Shown here one piece after another: positions 59,365-64,000 of a DNA stretch of 64,000 nt. The DNA comes from Oscillospiraceae bacterium (GTDB taxonomy: Bacteria > Bacillota > Clostridia > Oscillospirales > Oscillospiraceae). Every line of letters starts with the position of its first letter. The first letter of the stretch is position 1. Both the position numbers and the translations under genes were made by a program. The notes under the pieces are model-generated. The model was not told the origin of the DNA and searched no databases. It was given only the letters and a program-made list of their open reading frames with translations. The stretch spans positions 1 to 64,000 of the forward strand of contig JAFSDV010000015.1 in NCBI GenBank assembly GCA_017436035.1, given 5' to 3'.

Positions 59365-62154
59365 TTAAATATCCAGATCCATCTGGGAGATGACAGCGGC
59401 GCAGCGGGGGCATAAGCCTTCGCTGTTGGCATTTTGTGTATGCATCCAGCAGCGGGGACACTTTTCTCCTTTTGCCTCGGAAACGCCGATGGACAGGGCG
59501 GGCAGGTTAACACCCTGACCGATTTCTGCACCGGACTCATGGCTGTCCCAGGTGCAGGCAGATACGATGCAGATCTCTGCCAGATTCAGATCCTTGCAAA
59601 GAGCAGGGATTGCGGCATCGTCAGTCATCAGTGTAACGTGGGCCTCCAAGGCTTTGCCGATACGCTTATCAGCACGGGCCTTTTCCAGTACGCTGTTCAC
59701 ATCCTGACGCAGCTTCATGATCAGTGACCATTTCTCCATAGCAGCATCATCCAAGGTATAGGAGGATAGGGCTTCAGGCATTTGATTCAGTAGTACATTG
59801 CGGGTGTCGTCCCCGTCACGATGGGGCATAGACTGCCAGATCTCGTCACAGGTGAATGCCAAAATGGGGGCGAACAGCTTTGCCATAGCATCCAAAATCA
59901 GGTACAGGGCAGTCTGTGCGGAACGGCGGCGAAGACCGTCAGCAGCCTCGCAATACAGGCGGTCCTTAATGATGTCCAAGTAGAAGCTGGACAGTTCAAC
60001 AACACAGAAATCGTTCATTTCATGGGTAACAACATGGAATTCATAGTTGTTGTAAGCTTTCCGCACAGTGGCAATCAGGTGGTTTAGCTTAGTGAGTACC
60101 CACTTGTCCAGCTCTTCCATTTCTTCTGCGGGTGTGAGCAGATTGGGGTTAAAGTCGTTCAGGTTGCCCAGACAGTAGCGGGCGGTATTACGGAATTTCA
60201 GATAGTTCTGAGCAATCTGCTTGAAGATCTCCTTGGAGCAGCGTACATCTGCGTGATAGTCAGAAGAAGCTGCCCACAGGCGAACGATATCTGCGCCGAA
60301 GTCCTTAATCAGGTCTGCCGGATCAACACCGTTACCCAGGCTCTTGTGCATAGCACGACCCTGACCGTCAACGGTCCAGCCGTGGGTGAGAACCTGCTTG
60401 AAGGGTGCGCCCTGATCCAGTGCGCCTACGGACGTCAGAAGACTGGATTGGAACCAGCCCCGGTATTGATCCGCGCCTTCTAAATAAACATCAGCCGGCC
60501 ACAGCTCGGGCGTTCTGTGCATTAGCGATGCATAATGGGTAGAGCCGGAATCAAACCAACAGTCCAGGGTGTCCTTTTCCTTGGTGAATTGACTGCCACC
60601 GCAGTGGGGGCAGGTAAAGCCGTCCGGAACAAGCTCCATTGCTTCCTTCTCAAACCAAATGTTTGAACCGTGCGCATCAAACAAAGCAGAGATCTTTTCG
60701 ATGGATTCCGGTGTGGACACCGGCTTACCGCAATCGGAACAGTAGAAGACGGGGATCGGCAGACCCCAGCGACGCTGGCGGCTGATACACCAGTCTGCCC
60801 GCTCCCGGATCATACTGATCATACGCTCACCGCCCCAGCCCGGGAACCACTGGACGTTCTCGATTGCCTCGATAGCCTGATCCTTAAAGGATTCCACTGA
60901 GCAGAACCACTGAGGTGTAGCCCGGAAGATTACGGGCTTCTTGCAGCGGTCGTGGTGGGGGTAGGAGTGCATGATGTTTTCGGAGGCAAAGAGCATACCG
61001 CTTTGCTCCATATCTGCCAAAATGATGGGGTTGGATTCTTCGGTTTTCAGACCGGCATATTTTCCTGCATAGTCTGTGTGACGACCGTAATCATCAACAG
61101 GGACGATCAGGTCCATTCCGTAACGCATACAGGTCTGATAGTCATCCGCACCGAAGCCGGGAGCTGTGTGGACGCAGCCTGTACCGGAGTCCATGGTAAC
61201 ATATTCCGCGTTTACCAGCCGACTGGTCTTCGGCAGGAAGGGGTGGTTGGCAGTCATATTCTCAAAGAAGCTGCCGGGGTAAGAAGCCAGAACCTCATAG
61301 CTTTCAAATCCGCCGATGCCCATAACCTTTTCCAGCAGGGCTTCAGCCATAATATAGGTTTCGCCGTTTTCTGCCTTTACCAGTACATAGCTGTCCCGGG
61401 GGTGCAGGCAGATCGCCATGTTGCCGGGAAGTGTCCAGATGGTGGTGGTCCAGATCACGAAGAAGGCTTTGCGCAGGTCGAAGCCGGCAAGCTTGCCCAA
61501 GTCATCAGCTACGGGGAATTTTACATAGACAGAGGTACAGGGATCGTCCTGATACTCAATATCAGCTTCTGCAACAGCGGTGGCGCAGAAGGGGCACCAG
61601 GTTACAGGCTTCAGACCCTTGTAGATGTAGCCCTTATCAAACATTCTGCCGAAGACCTTTACTTCCTGTGCTTCAAAGTGCTTGTCCATAGTGCGATAGG
61701 GGTTTTCCCAATCGCCCACAACGCCCAGACGCTTAAAGCCTGCCATCTGCTTTTGGATAAAGTCCTCTGCAAATTCCTCACAGGCCTTGCGGAATTCAGG
61801 AACGGACATGTCCTTGTTTAGCTTCTTCTTGGAATTCTCGATTGCCCGCTCAATGGGCAGACCGTGATTGTCCCAGCCGGGCACATAGGGGGTGTAATAG
61901 CCCATCATTGCATGGCTGCGGACAATAAAATCCTTCAGGGTTTTGTTCAAAGCGTGACCCATGTGGATGTAGCCGTTGCTGAAGGGAGGGCCATCGTGCA
62001 GAATAAAGGGGGGATAATTCTTGTTTTTCTCCAGCATAGCCTGATACAGATCCTGTTCTTCCCAGCGGGCAAGCATACCGGGTTCCCGGGCGGGAAGGCC
62101 AGCCTTCATAGGAAAGTCTGTTTTTGGTGTGATGATTGTGTTTTTATACTCCAT
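59365..62154 (-). CDS. ileS: Isoleucyl-tRNA synthetase
   Basis: Charges tRNA-Ile. The 929-aa length is typical of bacterial class I IleRS. HMGH (about 64-67, the HIGH motif), GWDNHGLPIE, editing-domain YVTMDSGTGCVHTAPGFG, and the KMSKS region written GRAMHKSLGN (about 600) are present, plus a C-terminal zinc site CPRCWMHTQNANSEGLCPRC. ATG 62154 follows GGAGG by eight bases; an in-frame frame extends to 62208. It is preceded by an Ile T-box and the divIVA/sepF/yggS genes on the same strand. Confidence 0.97.
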   Translation of the reverse strand: MEYKNTIITPKTDFPMKAGLPAREPGMLARWEEQDLYQAMLEKNKNYPPFILHDGPPFSNGYIHMGHALNKTLKDFIVRSHAMMGYYTPYVPGWDNHGLPIERAIENSKKKLNKDMSVPEFRKACEEFAEDFIQKQMAGFKRLGVVGDWENPYRTMDKHFEAQEVKVFGRMFDKGYIYKGLKPVTWCPFCATAVAEADIEYQDDPCTSVYVKFPVADDLGKLAGFDLRKAFFVIWTTTIWTLPGNMAICLHPRDSYVLVKAENGETYIMAEALLEKVMGIGGFESYEVLASYPGSFFENMTANHPFLPKTSRLVNAEYVTMDSGTGCVHTAPGFGADDYQTCMRYGMDLIVPVDDYGRHTDYAGKYAGLKTEESNPIILADMEQSGMLFASENIMHSYPHHDRCKKPVIFRATPQWFCSVESFKDQAIEAIENVQWFPGWGGERMISMIRERADWCISRQRRWGLPIPVFYCSDCGKPVSTPESIEKISALFDAHGSNIWFEKEAMELVPDGFTCPHCGGSQFTKEKDTLDCWFDSGSTHYASLMHRTPELWPADVYLEGADQYRGWFQSSLLTSVGALDQGAPFKQVLTHGWTVDGQGRAMHKSLGNGVDPADLIKDFGADIVRLWAASSDYHADVRCSKEIFKQIAQNYLKFRNTARYCLGNLNDFNPNLLTPAEEMEELDKWVLTKLNHLIATVRKAYNNYEFHVVTHEMNDFCVVELSSFYLDIIKDRLYCEAADGLRRRSAQTALYLILDAMAKLFAPILAFTCDEIWQSMPHRDGDDTRNVLLNQMPEALSSYTLDDAAMEKWSLIMKLRQDVNSVLEKARADKRIGKALEAHVTLMTDDAAIPALCKDLNLAEICIVSACTWDSHESGAEIGQGVNLPALSIGVSEAKGEKCPRCWMHTQNANSEGLCPRCAAVISQMDLDI

Positions 62155-62189
62155 TGGATCTACCTCCATTGTATTATCTAATATAATTA

Positions 62190-62415
62190 AAAGACGCCTT
62201 TGTCTCAATTAAGAGACAAAGGCGTTTATGTCCTCTGCGGTACCACTCTCATTCCGGTTTCCCGGCACTTTTAAACGCTGTATCGGGCGTACCCGGCGCA
62301 GCCTACTTTTGTTGAGTTCGGTGCGCCGCTCCGAGGTGATACAATGCATCCGTTCCTGCTGCCTTACACCGACCGGCAGCTCTCTGAAAGGAGAGGGGTG
62401 CGTGCTTGTCCTCAT
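62190..62415 (-). ncRNA. T-box riboswitch, isoleucine (specifier AUC)
   Basis: Reading the minus strand: stem I with GGTGTAAGGC (GGUG element) and specifier ATC (complement of GAT at 62338-62340) in TGTATCACC; the conserved T-box GAGTGGTACCGCAGAGG at about 62233-62248; then a terminator whose 13-bp stem spans 62193-62226 and is followed by a T-run. The Ile codon matches ileS. No clear promoter lies between divIVA and the leader, so read-through from divIVA is likely. Confidence 0.93.
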
Positions 62416-62433
62416 CTAAGCGTAAATATGAAC

Positions 62434-63111
62434 TTAATGATTTGTTACGTCGTAATTCGGTCCGAAACGCAGATTTGCAAATTTGCTGGTAGTTGTATCC
62501 GAAACAGGATGCTTGGGTTCTGCCTTGGGTGCATTTTCGTCGGCAGTACCGACCAGTGCTTCCAAATTCGCAGATATCTCATCTGCAACAGCAGCGGTCT
62601 TGGTATCAGCGCCTTCAATACGGTCATAGTCAAATACATTGGATTCAGGTCCCTTGGGACGGTTGGCTTCTTTGATCTGCTCTAATGTATCGATACAGGC
62701 GCGGATCTGATCCTGCAGCTGGGAAATCTTGGCTGCAGCAGCCTTTTTGGCTTCTTCAACCCGGGCGTTTTCGGCAGCAATCAGGGAATCGGCGTTTTTG
62801 GCATTTTCAGCCGCAGCGGCATTTGCCTCAGTCAGCATCTGGGTGCATTTAGCTTCAGCTTCCTTGACCATCATGTCACAGGTTTTCTGTGCGTTAACGA
62901 TGGCGTCCTTCATGCTGGCTTCGTTGCTGCGGTATTCTTCCAGTTTGCTGACCAAAACCTTCATCTTGCTTTTCAGCAGTGCGTTTTCTTTATAAAGGGT
63001 GACATAGTCTTCCAGCAGGGGCTCCAGAAATTCATCTACAGCCTGCATATCGTAGCCGCCGAATGTTGCGCGGCCAAAGGAGACCTGCTCAATCTGTTGC
63101 GGTGTAAACAT
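62434..63111 (-). CDS. divIVA: Cell division protein DivIVA
   Basis: A 225-aa coiled-coil scaffold that recognises curved membrane at poles and septa. The N-terminal lipid-binding segment TPQQIEQVSFGRATFGGYDMQAVDEFLEPL and following heptad-rich coil (about 30-150) are diagnostic. AAAGGACGG precedes the ATG at 63111. It lies between sepF and ileS as in the ftsZ-ylmE-sepF-divIVA-ileS cluster, but ylmG and ylmH, usual neighbours, are missing. Confidence 0.92.
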   Translation of the reverse strand: MFTPQQIEQVSFGRATFGGYDMQAVDEFLEPLLEDYVTLYKENALLKSKMKVLVSKLEEYRSNEASMKDAIVNAQKTCDMMVKEAEAKCTQMLTEANAAAAENAKNADSLIAAENARVEEAKKAAAAKISQLQDQIRACIDTLEQIKEANRPKGPESNVFDYDRIEGADTKTAAVADEISANLEALVGTADENAPKAEPKHPVSDTTTSKFANLRFGPNYDVTNH

Positions 63112-63141
63112 ATAGAAAGTCCGTCCTTTCTGATCTCTGGA

Positions 63142-63654
63142 TCAGAGATAGCTTTCAGCTTCGCTGTGGATATTTTCCAAATCGCCTACAACATCCATGT
63201 TGTGGGGGCAGAACAGATAGGTGCACTGCGCGACCTTCTTTACCCGACCGTCCAAAGCATAAACGCTGCCAGACAGGAAATCCACCACCCGGCGGGTCAG
63301 AGCCTTGTCCACATTCTCCATATTCAGGATCACTGCTTTTCTTCTGCGGAGCTCGTCAGCAGCCTTGGCAGCGTCGTCAAAGGTTTTGGCATGGAACAGG
63401 ACGACCTCCTGCTTGCCGGAGCTCATATTCAGGACCTGACCGTTAAAGCCGCCGGAAGAGGAAGAATTGCTTGCGCTGTAGTCAGAGCTGCTGCTCTGGG
63501 CTGCTGCAGCGAAGGGAGAAGTGCGGCGACCGCGGGGCGCAGACTCCTGCGCTGCTTCTTCTTCAAAATCAGTCAGTTCTTCGTCGTACTCATCTTCGTA
63601 CTCATCGTCGGAGTAGGGCTGGGCAAATTTCTTAACGTTGTCCCAAAAACTCAT
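63142..63654 (-). CDS. sepF: Cell division protein SepF
   Basis: A 170-aa FtsZ-associated septum protein that tethers Z-ring filaments to the membrane. It has the N-terminal amphipathic start SFWDNVKKFAQPY, an acidic low-complexity segment (DDEYEDEYDEELTDFEEEA), and the SepF core with HAKTFDDAAKAADELRRRKAVI and RRVVDFLSGSVYALDGRVKKV. AGGAGG is six bases before ATG 63654; the open frame goes on to 63696. It is followed by divIVA after 30 bases. Confidence 0.93.
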   Translation of the reverse strand: MSFWDNVKKFAQPYSDDEYEDEYDEELTDFEEEAAQESAPRGRRTSPFAAAAQSSSSDYSASNSSSSGGFNGQVLNMSSGKQEVVLFHAKTFDDAAKAADELRRRKAVILNMENVDKALTRRVVDFLSGSVYALDGRVKKVAQCTYLFCPHNMDVVGDLENIHSEAESYL

Positions 63655-63703
63655 TTTTCTGTTTCCTCCTAATATGTCTGCGGGTTTTTGCCGCAAAAAA
63701 ATT

Positions 63704-64000
63704 TTATGGATAATTCCGCTTGCCGAAGATCGCGGTGCCCACTCTGATCATCGTACTTCCGCAGGCAATCGCCTCGGTGTAATCATCAGACATACCCATG
63801 GACAATATATCTACACATACATTATCGTATTTTTTTGCCGCTATGTCAACAGAAAGGTTATACATTTCTTGAAAAAATTTGCGATTTTTTGTAGAATTTT
63901 CGCAAACAGGGGGAATTGCCATCAAACCCCTTACACGAATTGAGGGATACAAATCCATTTGTTCCAAAATTTGGTAAATATCGTCTTTTGCAAAGCCGGA
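63704..64000 (-). CDS. yggS: YggS/YlmE family PLP-binding protein (5' end cut by window)
   Basis: Only the C-terminal 98 codons are inside the window. The visible part carries VRGLMAIPP and the family's C-terminal signature SMGMSDDYTEAI followed by GSTMIRVGTAIFG. This protein family controls pyridoxal phosphate homeostasis and lies in the Firmicutes division cluster as ylmE. It is on the same strand as sepF, 49 bases upstream. The PLP lysine lies outside the window. Confidence 0.93.
   Translation of the reverse strand, partial: SGFAKDDIYQILEQMDLYPSIRVRGLMAIPPVCENSTKNRKFFQEMYNLSVDIAAKKYDNVCVDILSMGMSDDYTEAIACGSTMIRVGTAIFGKRNYP

Noticed and set aside
60952..61821. Plus-strand open frame of 289 codons inside ileS
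   Set aside because: Antisense to a certain gene, with no start signal.

Overview
The window looks like chromosome of a gut-type, low-to-mid-GC Gram-positive of class Clostridia (Oscillospirales/Ruminococcaceae-like is my best guess, by inference). Support: strong AGGAGG-type ribosome binding sites, two T-box leaders, HPr kinase, the yggS-sepF-divIVA-ileS division cluster, the DUF177-rpmF pair, MetV-MetF, and secreted proteins with a C-terminal membrane anchor ending in poly-lysine. No CRISPR array, rRNA, phage or intact transposase is visible.

Layout. 1-10,000: housekeeping genes (hydroxyacid dehydrogenase, a pseudouridine synthase, vitamin B6 kinase, HAD phosphatase), a Trp-type T-box driving a TrpB2 tryptophan synthase, yebC, the trmK-Nif3 pair, and tRNA-Ser and tRNA-Arg. 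10,000-10,370: a gene-free patch with a duplicated tRNA-Arg 3' end and fold-back repeats. 10,370-15,200: mutY-PHP phosphatase, DUF177-rpmF, der-plsY. 15,200-18,000: a secreted protein with a structured 5' leader, a 39-residue peptide gene downstream, and a convergent AraC regulator. 18,100-21,600: rpmB, hprK-rluA, mnmA. 21,800-36,300: a cell-surface island with a GH24/SH3 lysozyme-like protein, two membrane-anchored beta-propeller proteins (2140 and 883 aa) in tandem, and an LtaS/sulfatase-type membrane enzyme.

36,400-42,370: a six-gene operon (two TIM-barrel sugar isomerase/epimerases, PIG-L deacetylase, ROK regulator, two paralogous Gfo/Idh/MocA dehydrogenases) bounded by an operator-like palindrome and a terminator. 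It is followed by a 600-bp decayed patch, a membrane protein, a nitroreductase and a sorbitol/sorbose-type dehydrogenase. 46,000-64,000: a 26-codon gene, prfB, secG, pepD, a MATE/SpoVB-type flippase, nth, feoAB, a two-OB-fold SSB-like protein, tRNA-Gln, a YwaF-like membrane protein, metV-metF, an Fe-S aldo/keto reductase, ileS with its Ile T-box, divIVA, sepF and the cut-off end of yggS.

The most unusual material is the surface island with its recurring uncharacterised beta-sandwich-like domain (also in the 15.4-kb gene), the two tiny unlabelled genes (16,780 and 46,106), the structured leaders, and the transporter-less sugar operon. Regulation is mostly by sigma-A-type promoters with 16-18 bp spacers, intrinsic terminators and T-boxes.
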